From positions 1 through 39,338 of IMG/VR virus record IMGVR_UViG_3300010157_000009: a stretch of 39,338 bases of DNA. The stretch is one strand, 5' to 3'. The number at the start of each line of letters is the position of its first letter. Position 1 is the stretch's first letter. The translations under genes and the position numbers were made by a program. The DNA is from a virus. Of this stretch, positions 29,572-38,380 are shown in pieces. Under the pieces are notes generated by a model that did no database searches, was not told the origin of the DNA, and saw only the letters and a list, made by a program, of their open reading frames with translations.

Positions 29572-30657
29572 TTAAACAGCAATTTTAGAGTCCATCCATT
29601 TACGGATTATAGCTTTTAAGCGAGGCTTGTTGCTAATAAACTTAGCAAATTGTTCTCCAAATGCAATATACATAGCAAGCAGCCATTTAGGAGCATCATT
29701 TAACATCCAGTCACGGAATAACAACCAAGCTGGGTTTTCTTCACCATAAACTTCGCGAGCTACCCAACAAAAGATGCTGCCGATTGCGCCAAGTCCTCCG
29801 CCAATAATCGAACCAAACATGCTGCGACTTCCTGCATTCTGTGCTGCTGCTGCCTGCTGGCCTGCCCCAGCATAGCCCATTTGAGCGTTGTAAGCTCCGT
29901 AGATGCTTCCCATGCCTGTCTGAGACTCTGGGTTGAAATACTGCGGGCCAGCCTGCTGTTGAGCCATTAGTGAGGTCTGCGCCGTATTGCCAGCAAAATT
30001 CTGGGCGTACATAGGCTGCTGATAGAACGAAGTCAGTGCAGCACCAGATTGTCCGCCAAGGTGTGATGCAATTCCGCTCATCTGCTGCAAGCCTTGTGCT
30101 TGACGTTGCTGTTGAAATTGATAGCGGTTTAAGACACTAGAAAGATTAGCCTGTTGTCCAAGTGCAGTTCCGCGTCCAGCGTATCCAGACAAACTGGCTT
30201 GATCAATAGATCTTTGCTGTTCGGGCGTAAGCTGAAAATTGTTTTGAAATTGTTTTGCAAGATTTCCCTCTGCATAATCTTGAAGTGCCTTGTTGGCTCC
30301 ATAAGTGCCCTGAGCCTTTTGAAAAGCCTGTATGTAATTAGGCGCACGTTCCTGTAGCCCTTGAAGCTGGTTTGCTTGCGTTTGTCTGGTGTACGCATTT
30401 TCAAGATCAGACATTCCAGGCTGCAATTGCCCATACGTTGCAAGTTGCGACTTAGCTTGCTGCGCTTGTATTTGATTCTGGAGATCTTGATACTTTGGCT
30501 GATACTCTGCCTCCCTTTGATACATCTGAGGGGCAAGGTCAATTTGTGCTTGTAACACATTACGCATTGACTCCCCATAATTAGGAGCGGCGGGGGCAGC
30601 GGGAGCAGCAGGAGCAGATTGCTGCGGTGGGTTAAAGATACTAGATAGCCAGCTCAT
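29572..30657 (-). CDS. Internal virion / ejection protein with CWVAREVYG C-terminal domain, 361 aa
   Basis: The N-terminal 240 residues are Gln- and Ala-rich helical repeats (QQQRQAQGLQQMSGIASHLG is a sample). A hydrophobic Gly-rich segment near residue 280 (GSIIGGGLGAIGSIFCW) leads into CWVAREVYGEENPAWLLFRD, then WMLNDAPKWLLAMYIAFGEQ and FAKFISNKPRLKAIIRKWMD. This C-terminal domain is recurrent in internal proteins of diverse podophages and probably anchors to the membrane or portal. It starts the run of internal proteins in transcription order. Function is inferred. Confidence 0.7.
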   Translation of the reverse strand: MSWLSSIFNPPQQSAPAAPAAPAAPNYGESMRNVLQAQIDLAPQMYQREAEYQPKYQDLQNQIQAQQAKSQLATYGQLQPGMSDLENAYTRQTQANQLQGLQERAPNYIQAFQKAQGTYGANKALQDYAEGNLAKQFQNNFQLTPEQQRSIDQASLSGYAGRGTALGQQANLSSVLNRYQFQQQRQAQGLQQMSGIASHLGGQSGAALTSFYQQPMYAQNFAGNTAQTSLMAQQQAGPQYFNPESQTGMGSIYGAYNAQMGYAGAGQQAAAAQNAGSRSMFGSIIGGGLGAIGSIFCWVAREVYGEENPAWLLFRDWMLNDAPKWLLAMYIAFGEQFAKFISNKPRLKAIIRKWMDSKIAV

Positions 30658-30660
30658 AAT

Positions 30661-31209
30661 TTAGTTTCCGATAAAGTTAGCCATCACGATGATAGTTTGC
30701 CCAGTTGTCTCAAGCGGTTGTCCAAATGTTACCTGAAGTCTTGTAGAATCAACAGCATCACTCCATGGATATGCAATAGGTTTTCCAAACGAAACTGGAA
30801 CAGCAACAGTATCTTTTTGAACTGAAGATATGCCGTTCATGTTGTAGTAAATATTGGAAAAAGGTTGCAAAAAACTTACCGCAAAAATAGCACCACCAGA
30901 TCCAGCAGTTACTAAATTAACTGCACTTACATTATTTTGATTTCTAATTATAATAGAATTTCCATTGTAATTATATTCAAAGTAAACAAATGCACGAACA
31001 GACTGAATATCAATGACACTCTGTACGGTTACCTTCTTTAATGAATTGTTTTTAGATACCAAAAGAAGATCAGTTCCACTTGCCAGTCCAGATGCCTGAT
31101 CCGTAATTGCTCCAGACAAAAGGATAGCACCATCGACATGGGCGTTTAAGTTGTCGCCCGTGACAACCATTCCAGTAGAGAAAGTAACTCCTTTTTGTAT
31201 CTGCGACAT
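30661..31209 (-). CDS. Unknown beta-rich virion-region protein, 182 aa
   Basis: The protein starts MSQIQKGVTFSTGMVVTGDN, then LNAHVDGAILLSGAITDQAS, a fibre- or tail-spike-like leader that recalls phage proteins attached to the tail. The centre is beta-rich (YFEYNYNGNSIIIRNQNNVS), and the end (RLQVTFGQPLETTGQTIIVM) is a strand-rich segment. It lies between the nozzle-like protein and the internal proteins and overlaps neither. It might be a short tail or fibre adaptor. No family is recognised. Confidence 0.6.
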   Translation of the reverse strand: MSQIQKGVTFSTGMVVTGDNLNAHVDGAILLSGAITDQASGLASGTDLLLVSKNNSLKKVTVQSVIDIQSVRAFVYFEYNYNGNSIIIRNQNNVSAVNLVTAGSGGAIFAVSFLQPFSNIYYNMNGISSVQKDTVAVPVSFGKPIAYPWSDAVDSTRLQVTFGQPLETTGQTIIVMANFIGN

Positions 31210-31210
31210 A

Positions 31211-33154
31211 TTATTCCTCGGAAATCATGTTTCTGTTAGCGACAATGGCATAGATTACAGCAGTTTTCAATGCTGGTCTTCCTGTGATGAATTGTACTTC
31301 AGAATCCATGCACGCGCCTCTAAGGCCGATTCTTGGACGCAATGTTGAATCTGCGGCAGTTGATCCAGTAAACTCGTATTCCATAATAAAGTCAGCAATG
31401 TCAGGATCATGTGTTTTTATTAGGATTTTGATGAAGTCACCAGCTATGTTGTTAAACTGATATTCAGCACGGGAAAACCGCTTTTCGTTTACGTTGTCAA
31501 AGGTGTACTGCCTAGACCGTATCCTAGCGTCAATCGGGATTGTCTGAAGCGTGTCTGGAGTCAGCTTTGCTGGCAGCACAAAATCAAGGACAGGATTGCC
31601 AAACAATGGCGAAAATTCGTCACCACCTTCCGATTCTTCCGTTAAAAAGATGCCACCATACGAGGATGTCCCTGTGAACCTAGTCAGTATGAAAAGCCGT
31701 CTTTTTTGCTGATACTGACACACGGCATAGTTGTCAATGTACAGCCCATCTGGATAGGTGTCTATCGTTTCCCATGCTTGATTTAGCGTGTTGTACACGA
31801 TAATCGCGTTTGGCCGTGCGCTTTCATTGATTGGAAGTGCCATAAAGAATCTGTTGTCGTAGTAACTCGACACAGTCTTACCAGCAGCATTGAAATTTAC
31901 AGAATCAAAAAAGTCATCAATTGGCTCACTAAGCGGAAGCGTGTTGCCAATGAGTTTAAGGTCAAGAGCTGGAGTAAGCATGTTTACCCCCTTGCCAGAC
32001 ATGAAGAATATGAACTGTCCAGCACTTGCAATGCTTTTCCTAGACAAGCAACCCACTTGAGTGGTTACTACCGTCACTTGGCTTTGGTCTGGAGCAGTAG
32101 GATCAAATCGTGGATCAAGGTATGCAACGTAGATAGACTTCTGCATGAAAACCACAAACTGGTTTTCAATCCAAGGCAGTACACCAACAATAGTGTCGTT
32201 ACCACCTTGGTTGATAATAAAGTTATTTAACGTAAAATCAAATACGTCAGACAATATATCGCTAACTACAATCTCTGTTCTTGATACCTTGCAAACAAGT
32301 CGATTCTGAAAATAGAAACCAAAGTCAGCAGGAGGTACAGATCCAGTACCAGCATCGTCTACACCTTCAGTAGTTTGACTGTTTCCGAGTATGGAAGACT
32401 GTTTTGCTAGCGTGACTAAATTTGTCTCAGAGTCCCAAATCAACGGTGGTTTTACCTTAACGCAGCAAGAACTTACAGTTTGAGCAGGTATAGTTGCGCT
32501 GGTTGTATTCTTGAAGCTAAACGTAAATCCGCTAGAACTTGCTGATCCAATAATATAGCTATTATTAACAGATTTTGCGCCAGTTGTGTTGATGTTAAAA
32601 ATGGTTATTTCATCACCATTGGCATACCCAGTTAAGACATTTCCATTAACTGTTGTTGCGGTGATTGTCTTAGTTTCACCAACTTGAACCTCTGGAATGT
32701 CTAAACTTAATCCAGCAGTTTCCGAGGTGATTCCAGTGCCAATCCGAGGATTTGTTTCTTCCCCTCTCCAGACGTAAAGACGACCAAGTGCTTGAGTCAC
32801 CTCTGCAACATCATCAACCTCAATAATACGACCAGCAGGAAAGAAGTACTCTGCCGTTGCTGCCGTGGAAGTGTTGTAGAAATAAAGGAAGTCTTTAAAA
32901 ATTAAGACAATATTATCATCTCCATTTTTATCCACAAACACACCAGATCCAACCATGATCTCAGACAACAAGGTGTCATCTGTGAGCCGCTTTGTGCCCT
33001 TGCGAGGTTGCGCTGTGCCTCGTTGCAACCTTACATTCCTAGAAGCCTGTGCATATCCTGGCTGTAGATTTGACGGGTCGAGACGACTGTTAAATCCAAT
33101 GAAGTTGTTATCAACTTCTTGCAAGACATTTGTTGCAGCTTCAGGCTTGGGCAT
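31211..33154 (-). CDS. Tail nozzle-like beta-rich protein, 647 aa
   Basis: The N-terminus (NNFIGFNSRLDPSNLQPGYA, then QASRNVRLQRGTAQPRKGTK) matches a large family of podophage tail proteins of about 600-700 residues. The body is beta-rich with repeated strand pairs, consistent with the propeller-type nozzle proteins of P22 gp10 or T7 gp12. It would form the tubular tail below the neck and contact the fibres. It precedes the internal proteins and follows a zinc-ribbon protein. It starts 1 nt after the preceding gene's stop. The fold is inferred from family-like sequence and length. Confidence 0.68.
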   Translation of the reverse strand: MPKPEAATNVLQEVDNNFIGFNSRLDPSNLQPGYAQASRNVRLQRGTAQPRKGTKRLTDDTLLSEIMVGSGVFVDKNGDDNIVLIFKDFLYFYNTSTAATAEYFFPAGRIIEVDDVAEVTQALGRLYVWRGEETNPRIGTGITSETAGLSLDIPEVQVGETKTITATTVNGNVLTGYANGDEITIFNINTTGAKSVNNSYIIGSASSSGFTFSFKNTTSATIPAQTVSSCCVKVKPPLIWDSETNLVTLAKQSSILGNSQTTEGVDDAGTGSVPPADFGFYFQNRLVCKVSRTEIVVSDILSDVFDFTLNNFIINQGGNDTIVGVLPWIENQFVVFMQKSIYVAYLDPRFDPTAPDQSQVTVVTTQVGCLSRKSIASAGQFIFFMSGKGVNMLTPALDLKLIGNTLPLSEPIDDFFDSVNFNAAGKTVSSYYDNRFFMALPINESARPNAIIVYNTLNQAWETIDTYPDGLYIDNYAVCQYQQKRRLFILTRFTGTSSYGGIFLTEESEGGDEFSPLFGNPVLDFVLPAKLTPDTLQTIPIDARIRSRQYTFDNVNEKRFSRAEYQFNNIAGDFIKILIKTHDPDIADFIMEYEFTGSTAADSTLRPRIGLRGACMDSEVQFITGRPALKTAVIYAIVANRNMISEE

Positions 33155-33155
33155 A

Positions 33156-33470
33156 CTAAGATTTCATCGAACGCGGCCCTTGACGAACAAAAGTAGTGGT
33201 CATTACTGGCTCTTGCTGTTGTTCACTATCCTCAGCAGCATTATCAACAATCATACGGTCAATCATTTTGATTGCAGATTGAAGAGTGTCGCGTAAATCA
33301 AGCAGGCTTTGAGTTTCCATGCTTTCGTGTTCAGAGTCCATGTTGTCCTCTTCTCCGTAGCCACAATCAGAACAGCATCCATTTGAACCAATTGGATTGC
33401 CACAATCTGGGCAGTAATTCTTAGAAGAAACAGCCCCAAGTGAGCCAAGTGCAAGCATCAATTTTTTCAT
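33156..33470 (-). CDS. Zinc-ribbon protein, 104 aa
   Basis: Residues 18-38 carry four or more cysteines in a compact pattern (NYCPDCGNPIGSNGCCSDCG), a typical zinc ribbon. The rest is acidic and helical (ESMETQSLLDLRDTLQSAIK) and then disordered. In the late block such proteins can bind nucleic acid or partner proteins; the exact role is unknown. The first residues (MKKLMLALGSLGAVSS) are weakly hydrophobic and may mimic a signal peptide. It ends 1 nt before the nozzle-like gene. Confidence 0.65.
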   Translation of the reverse strand: MKKLMLALGSLGAVSSKNYCPDCGNPIGSNGCCSDCGYGEEDNMDSEHESMETQSLLDLRDTLQSAIKMIDRMIVDNAAEDSEQQQEPVMTTTFVRQGPRSMKS

Positions 33471-33525
33471 AAGACAAGATCTTTCGATAATATATACATA
33501 AACTAAAACAAATCAACCAAACTAT

Positions 33526-33792
33526 TTAGCCTTGTGGTATGCGATAATAAGTTGTCACTATAATTTTTCCATCAGTTCTAGCAAATTTGAATTTGCGAGA
33601 TTCAGCATTTTTGTCTTTTAAAATCTTGCGAATTGTTTGGTGATCACGTTCAGTTTGTTCGCAAATTTCACTCATTGTATACCATCTCTCTCCTTCTGGG
33701 GGAAATGAAACATTAACTTCATCAACTAATTGCTGTAACCAGCTTATATTGGAAGACGGAATGTCCCGTTCTTTGTTTCTTTTGCTAGCCAT
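33526..33792 (-). CDS. Small HTH protein, 88 aa
   Basis: The N-terminus is basic (MASKRNKERDIPSS). A helix-turn-helix appears around residues 38-65 (WYTMSEICEQTERDHQTIRK). The end (KFKFARTDGKIIVTTYYRIP) looks like a wing. It overlaps the 3' end of the phosphoesterase gene by 49 bases, so its start is uncertain. It could regulate late genes or bind virion DNA. No family is recognised. Confidence 0.6.
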   Translation of the reverse strand: MASKRNKERDIPSSNISWLQQLVDEVNVSFPPEGERWYTMSEICEQTERDHQTIRKILKDKNAESRKFKFARTDGKIIVTTYYRIPQG

Positions 33793-34487
33793 ATTTGAGT
33801 TTCGTTATCGCAATACTCTCCCCAAGCAAAGCCTCTACTCCAAGAAGTTGTTGCCCTTCTATTTGCGGCATATCCTGCTTGTTTGGGATCACCTAGCCAT
33901 CCTACACAATATCCCGTTGGATGCGCTCTATTGCGTCCCTCTGCTTGTGTTACCCTGTGCAAGTGCGCTATCAGCACCTTGTTGTGTGTTCCTGTACAAA
34001 TAGCTTCCGCATGATCTCTTACAGCCATTTCGTTTACCATGTATCCATGACCTGCGAGCGTATCTCCAAACGCAAACCAACCGTCCTGAAAATTGTAATC
34101 TATTACTTTGCACTTAATCTCTTTTGCTCGATCTTGAATTTGTTGATATACGCGGCATGCTAAAGCTGACACAATTGCCCTAGGAGACTCCATTAAGACA
34201 TTTAACCGAGCTTCATGGTTGCCAAGTAGATAAACCTGTGGCCGTAATTGTGAGAGAAATGAAAGTCCATCGTTCAAATCTCCTTCTGGATCGGCAGCTT
34301 CATCTGCGCTACCAATAGCTCCAGTGCGAAGACATGCTAAATCAATAGCATCACCCAAGTGAATGGTAAGCTGTGGTTTAAACCGTTCTTTAAATGCCAA
34401 TACCTGACGCAACAATGTCTGATCCGCCAAATGACCATGCGTGCAGCCAACTGCAATAAACCGCTTCCATTTGCGAGTTACGTTCAT
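33744..34487 (-). CDS. Calcineurin-like metallophosphoesterase, 247 aa
   Basis: The metal-binding motifs appear in order: VGCTHGH (13-19), LTIHLGDAIDL near 40, LLGNHEA near 92, a GHGYM segment in the middle and AHLHR near 175. These fit the calcineurin-like phosphoesterase family, which hydrolyses phosphoester bonds using a two-metal centre. Phage members may act on nucleic acids or nucleotides during takeover or on host DNA. The start overlaps the lysozyme stop by 4 bases, and its 3' end overlaps the HTH gene. Substrate unknown. Confidence 0.8.
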   Translation of the reverse strand: MNVTRKWKRFIAVGCTHGHLADQTLLRQVLAFKERFKPQLTIHLGDAIDLACLRTGAIGSADEAADPEGDLNDGLSFLSQLRPQVYLLGNHEARLNVLMESPRAIVSALACRVYQQIQDRAKEIKCKVIDYNFQDGWFAFGDTLAGHGYMVNEMAVRDHAEAICTGTHNKVLIAHLHRVTQAEGRNRAHPTGYCVGWLGDPKQAGYAANRRATTSWSRGFAWGEYCDNETQIWLAKETKNGTFRLPI

Positions 34488-35035
34488 GCAGTGGCAAATT
34501 GTTCCGCGTCTCTATTTCGATTAAGCCATCCTTCTAAAAACTTCTTTTGCGTTGGATTTTCTGCTGCAATCGCACGGTAACGCTGTTCCCTGCGTTCGCA
34601 TAAAGCTTTAATAACTGGAGTTCCAGCTAATTTACACGCTTCAAGTGTCTTAGGGCCAAAGATGCCATCTGGCATACAGTGGATACCAAGCTTGCAAAGA
34701 GCATCTTGTAGCATTTGAATGCCGTTGCCACCGTTGACTTTAATGTCAAAAAGCAACTCTCCAACTCCAACGGGGAAATCTTCAGCATGGGAGGGAATCC
34801 AATACTCTTTGTGGTAGATCTCAACTGCCTCATCTTTGGTGAGATTTTCTACATCCACTTTAGGATGTGAGCGTTCATCAATTCCGTACTTGGTAACCCC
34901 TCCCTTGTCTGCGCTTACGTTTTCAGACACTACAAAATTCCAATCTCCGTAATGCCCACGGGCAAAAACTGCTTCATGTTTTAAGACAAAATCAACTGCT
35001 CTTAAAAAACGGTAAGAGTATTTATTTGAGTTCAT
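34484..35035 (-). CDS. GH108-type endolysin (N-acetylmuramidase), 183 aa
   Basis: The start is the ATG at 35035; a TTG three codons upstream is weaker. The segment VDFVLKHEAVFARGHYGDW carries the family catalytic Glu (about residue 21), followed by SADKGGVTKYGID, which matches the DxGGxTxxGIT consensus of GH108. The C-terminal part (GIFGPKTLEACKLAG and the following helices) fits the PG_binding_3 domain of this family. No signal peptide is seen, so it needs a holin, which is encoded just upstream. It cleaves the glycan backbone of peptidoglycan at the end of infection. Confidence 0.83.
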   Translation of the reverse strand: MNSNKYSYRFLRAVDFVLKHEAVFARGHYGDWNFVVSENVSADKGGVTKYGIDERSHPKVDVENLTKDEAVEIYHKEYWIPSHAEDFPVGVGELLFDIKVNGGNGIQMLQDALCKLGIHCMPDGIFGPKTLEACKLAGTPVIKALCERREQRYRAIAAENPTQKKFLEGWLNRNRDAEQFATA

Positions 35036-35204
35036 GCGTTGCAATTCTTTCCCAAAGTCTCAGGCGATCATTCTCGCATTCCTGTATCTTCTTTCCCAAA
35101 TCCAACAACCTTCCATTCAAATACCACACCGCCGCACAGAGCAGCAGCATACTCAACCCCTGCTCTGACAGCTTTTCTACAAGGTGCGAAATTAGTTGAT
35201 CCAT
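35022..35204 (-). CDS. Small membrane protein of the lysis cassette, 60 aa
   Basis: The protein has an N-terminal amphipathic part (MDQLISHLVEKLSEQGLSML), a single transmembrane helix (LLLCAAVWYLNGRLLDL) and a charged coiled C-terminus (GKKIQECENDRLRLWERIAT). The layout is like a small inner-membrane spanin or antiholin. It lies between holin and lysozyme genes, overlaps the lysozyme start by 14 bases and starts 2 nt after the holin stop. Whether it works as spanin or holin modulator cannot be told. Confidence 0.65.
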   Translation of the reverse strand: MDQLISHLVEKLSEQGLSMLLLCAAVWYLNGRLLDLGKKIQECENDRLRLWERIATHELK

Positions 35205-35206
35205 AA

Positions 35207-35680
35207 CTATTTAGGCTGTTGGTGACTCGCGCCGTAATAAAAAGCAATTACCGCTGTAACAGAGCCAGTTAATTGCCCCAGAAGCATGGTTAATGTCTGA
35301 TTATCCCAAAGCTTCATATCTCCAGTTAATAAAAGGCAGATAATTGTTAGGAACGTGCCAACTAAAACAAAACCTAACACCGCTGGCACTGGCGATTGAG
35401 TAGCAGTCTGCATTGCTCTAGCATCTGCTCGATCTTGTACTGCTAGCTTTTCTGTCTCAATTCCTAGTTCCGCCAGCCTTTGCTTTAAAGCTGTATCGGC
35501 AGCTTGAAGTGCGGCAATCTGCTCTGGAGTGAGGTTGTTGCTAGACAAAACTTTTTCTACGCTGGCTTTTGTCTTATCACTAAGACCAAGCGCAGAACCA
35601 ACAGCCTCTACTGCTGCGCCACCAAGCGGCCCACCAAGTAGAGTGCCAATGGTTGGGATGATTTTGTTAAGCCATTCCAT
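35207..35680 (-). CDS. Holin-like protein, 3TM family, 157 aa
   Basis: The protein has an N-terminal Gly-rich hydrophobic segment (IPTIGTLLGGPLGGAAVEAV), a long charged helix (LTPEQIAALQAADTALKQRL) and two transmembrane helices near the end (PAVLGFVLVGTFLTIICLLL and MLLGQLTGSVTAVIAFYYGA). This fits the Holin_3TM/GTA_holin family. It would make membrane lesions to release the GH108 endolysin. It is the first gene of the lysis cassette, starting 1 nt after the long fibre gene stop. The assignment is well supported. Confidence 0.78.
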   Translation of the reverse strand: MEWLNKIIPTIGTLLGGPLGGAAVEAVGSALGLSDKTKASVEKVLSSNNLTPEQIAALQAADTALKQRLAELGIETEKLAVQDRADARAMQTATQSPVPAVLGFVLVGTFLTIICLLLTGDMKLWDNQTLTMLLGQLTGSVTAVIAFYYGASHQQPK

Positions 35681-35681
35681 A

Positions 35682-38378
35682 TTAGAAAATGCTTAAAGCC
35701 GCTTTACGCCAAGTGTTGGCCCCGACGCACACATAAATCGCAGTCGAATCAATTGCCACTTGACCAAGTGCCCCCAAAGATGTGGTGGTCAGCGCATGTG
35801 TTGCTGTTGTAGTGAGTGGCTGGATAGCAGACATGTTAATGGTGCGGAGTGCGCCTGTAATTGTGACACCAACAGACACTGTCTGAGAAATTGAAACAAT
35901 GTAAGTACCTGTTCCGCCTGCTCCTGTTCCTAAAGCAGTAATCTGCGTTCCAGCCGTAATTCCTGTGCCAGAAATATACATCCCAATACGGAGGATGCCA
36001 CCTGTCACTGCCGTAACTGTAAGTACCGTTGTTGCAATGGTTCCTGTGAAGAAGGCTGATTCGGTGAAATACTCCAACTTCCCATCCCACTCCACATTCC
36101 CTGCTGTTGGTATGGTATTTAATGGTTGTACGCTAGCTGTATTAAATCCAAAAGGACTTACAGTCGTGGTGTTTGCAGGAAAAACTTGCTTGCCCGAAAA
36201 TGTGTTTCCAGACAATGTGGCATTTGCCGCGCGGTTAAACAAAACAGCAGAACTCAAAGGTGTCTGCCCAACAATAATGTCAGTATCCGTTCCTGATAGT
36301 GGGTAAATTGCAAAAATAGCTCCCTGCGAGACATTTCCGCGCAAAATACTTACATAAACCGAAGACGTTGTACCAGTAAACCACGATGGTCTCTGGAACA
36401 CGGGAGCAACGCCAGCAGCTCCAGCCACCGTACAAACCCACGGGCCTGTCATCAAAGTGTTAATCTGCGCCGTAAACACCACAGTGTCCCCAACGGCAAC
36501 GGGATGTAACTCCAACGTGTAAACGCCTGTCACGCCCAGAGTAAACTGCGTAGCAGTGTTGTTATAGATCGTTAAGGCTGTAGGCGTTGCCTGCGTTGTT
36601 GTTGAGTTAGACAGACTTACCTGCGTGCTGTTTAGTACACTAACAATTGAAACACCAGTTAAACCAGTGGTGCCAAAACACATGCCCGCTGCGAGAAGGC
36701 TCGTATCGCCCACGGTCAACGTCAGCGTTGTACCTGTCCAAGTCCCAGTGTATGGCCCTGCTAACGTGCTGGGCGACTGGTTGGTCGAGGCGCGGACGGT
36801 TACGTTGTGCAGCGGAGAGCCAAGGTTGTACAAAGCATCGTGCGGATTGTTTGCGCCTGTACCACCATTTGAAAGTCCAATAATTTGACTGGTGGCAAAA
36901 GCGCCAATGCTTGCAGGTGTAATTGCTGCAACACTAGCCGTTGTGGCATAAGAACCAATTTGAGCCGTGCTAATATAACTTGTACGCTCGCTAGTTGCCA
37001 TTGCGCCAATACTCGCGGGAGTTATGCCAGCAACTCCAGCAGTGACCAATGCTTGCGCCTGAGTCGATGTGATAAATGCTGAGATCTGCTGCGTTGTAGC
37101 ATACGCGCCAATCTGGGCCGTGCTAATGTAATTTGTGCGCTCGCTTGTAGCCATCGCGCCGATTTGCGCGGGAGTAAGTCCAGCCACAGCCGAGCTGACA
37201 GCAGTTACGCTTGCGATGCTGGCAGCGCCATTGACCTTACTGAGCGCAATAGCGGCGTTAGTAACAATGTCAGCGTCAACAATCAGCCGTGCTGGTGATT
37301 GGAATACACCGTTTACGACAAATACCGATCCCGATCCACCCACACTAGGAATGGTGGTGTGTACATGCGAGGGCGTTCCATCTCCAAACGATACAGTGAT
37401 CGTGCGATTGTTGCTTGTGGCTTTGGCCCGTAACTCAACGTAGATACGATCATTTAAGTCAAGCGTGGTTTGCGGAACCACTACGGACATAATATATTGC
37501 GCCGTAACTGCTGGATCGTAAATGCTAACATCGTCCGAGGTTGCAAGCAACGTGGCCGTGGTGCCGTTGTATTTGTAAACGCGCAACTGCAATACTGTCT
37601 GATTTGCGGCGTTGGCGTTGCTGGATGCCCAGACGTTAAAATCAAACAGCCCTGCTGGCAGCGCAATGATGTCAGGATCAAGGATGTCGGTTATAAATCC
37701 TGCGATAAGGTCGTAGTTGGATTGTGACAAATGACCAGAGGTGTAGGTTGTCTGGCTGACATTCCCAGCGCGCCCTAACTCATAAGGCACGTTAGGCGTT
37801 GTCGGTAAACCCGTTATTGGCGCATCTGCTGCTGTACCAAAATTGAGGTAAAACGTCACACCACCACCACCAGATCCACCGTTCGCAACCGCGCCTGGTA
37901 CCCACGCCGAGCCAGTCCATTGTAAAACCTGCCCATTTGTTGGCGTTGCCGTTGAGATTGGTTTACCTTGCAACGCCACGACCTGCGCCGATACAGCGCC
38001 TGCGGCGAGCTTAATGTCGCCATCTAGCGCAGGGATCTGATTTGTTGCCAATAGTCCGCTACCATTGAGTTTTGCGAGACTGGAAAGCTGACTGGTTGGT
38101 ATTGCACCAATGCTATCAGGTGTAATTGTTGCTACACCCGCAGTCACCAATGCTTCAGCCTGCGTGCTGGTAATAAATGCTGAGATCTGTTGCGTTGTAG
38201 CATACGACCCAGCCTGAGAGGTGCTAATAGCACCAACGTCAGCGGCTGATGGCATAGCATGAACGTGATCAGCTCTGGAGTAGCTGAGATCTGTGCCTGC
38301 TGCCGCTACACCGAGTGCTGCTGGAGCAGATGTTGCCCCAGCATTTAGCATTGCGCCTGTTGGTCTAATGAGTGCCAT
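35682..38378 (-). CDS. Long tail fibre with repeated modules, 898 aa
   Basis: The start is [20 protein letters not shown]. Fibre repeats with [20 protein letters not shown] and [20 protein letters not shown] patterns occur several times (residues about 45-90 and 400-500). A segment around 85-170 ([20 protein letters not shown], then [16 protein letters not shown]) is almost the same as the 125-aa protein at 1472. Beta-rich domains with [18 protein letters not shown] and [19 protein letters not shown] sit in the C-terminal half. Such organisation fits a trimeric tail fibre with host-binding tip. It starts 2 nt after the Gly-rich fibre stop, in the shared boundary motif. Confidence 0.8.
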   Translation of the reverse strand: MALIRPTGAMLNAGATSAPAALGVAAAGTDLSYSRADHVHAMPSAADVGAISTSQAGSYATTQQISAFITSTQAEALVTAGVATITPDSIGAIPTSQLSSLAKLNGSGLLATNQIPALDGDIKLAAGAVSAQVVALQGKPISTATPTNGQVLQWTGSAWVPGAVANGGSGGGGVTFYLNFGTAADAPITGLPTTPNVPYELGRAGNVSQTTYTSGHLSQSNYDLIAGFITDILDPDIIALPAGLFDFNVWASSNANAANQTVLQLRVYKYNGTTATLLATSDDVSIYDPAVTAQYIMSVVVPQTTLDLNDRIYVELRAKATSNNRTITVSFGDGTPSHVHTTIPSVGGSGSVFVVNGVFQSPARLIVDADIVTNAAIALSKVNGAASIASVTAVSSAVAGLTPAQIGAMATSERTNYISTAQIGAYATTQQISAFITSTQAQALVTAGVAGITPASIGAMATSERTSYISTAQIGSYATTASVAAITPASIGAFATSQIIGLSNGGTGANNPHDALYNLGSPLHNVTVRASTNQSPSTLAGPYTGTWTGTTLTLTVGDTSLLAAGMCFGTTGLTGVSIVSVLNSTQVSLSNSTTTQATPTALTIYNNTATQFTLGVTGVYTLELHPVAVGDTVVFTAQINTLMTGPWVCTVAGAAGVAPVFQRPSWFTGTTSSVYVSILRGNVSQGAIFAIYPLSGTDTDIIVGQTPLSSAVLFNRAANATLSGNTFSGKQVFPANTTTVSPFGFNTASVQPLNTIPTAGNVEWDGKLEYFTESAFFTGTIATTVLTVTAVTGGILRIGMYISGTGITAGTQITALGTGAGGTGTYIVSISQTVSVGVTITGALRTINMSAIQPLTTTATHALTTTSLGALGQVAIDSTAIYVCVGANTWRKAALSIF

Positions 38379-38380
38379 AA

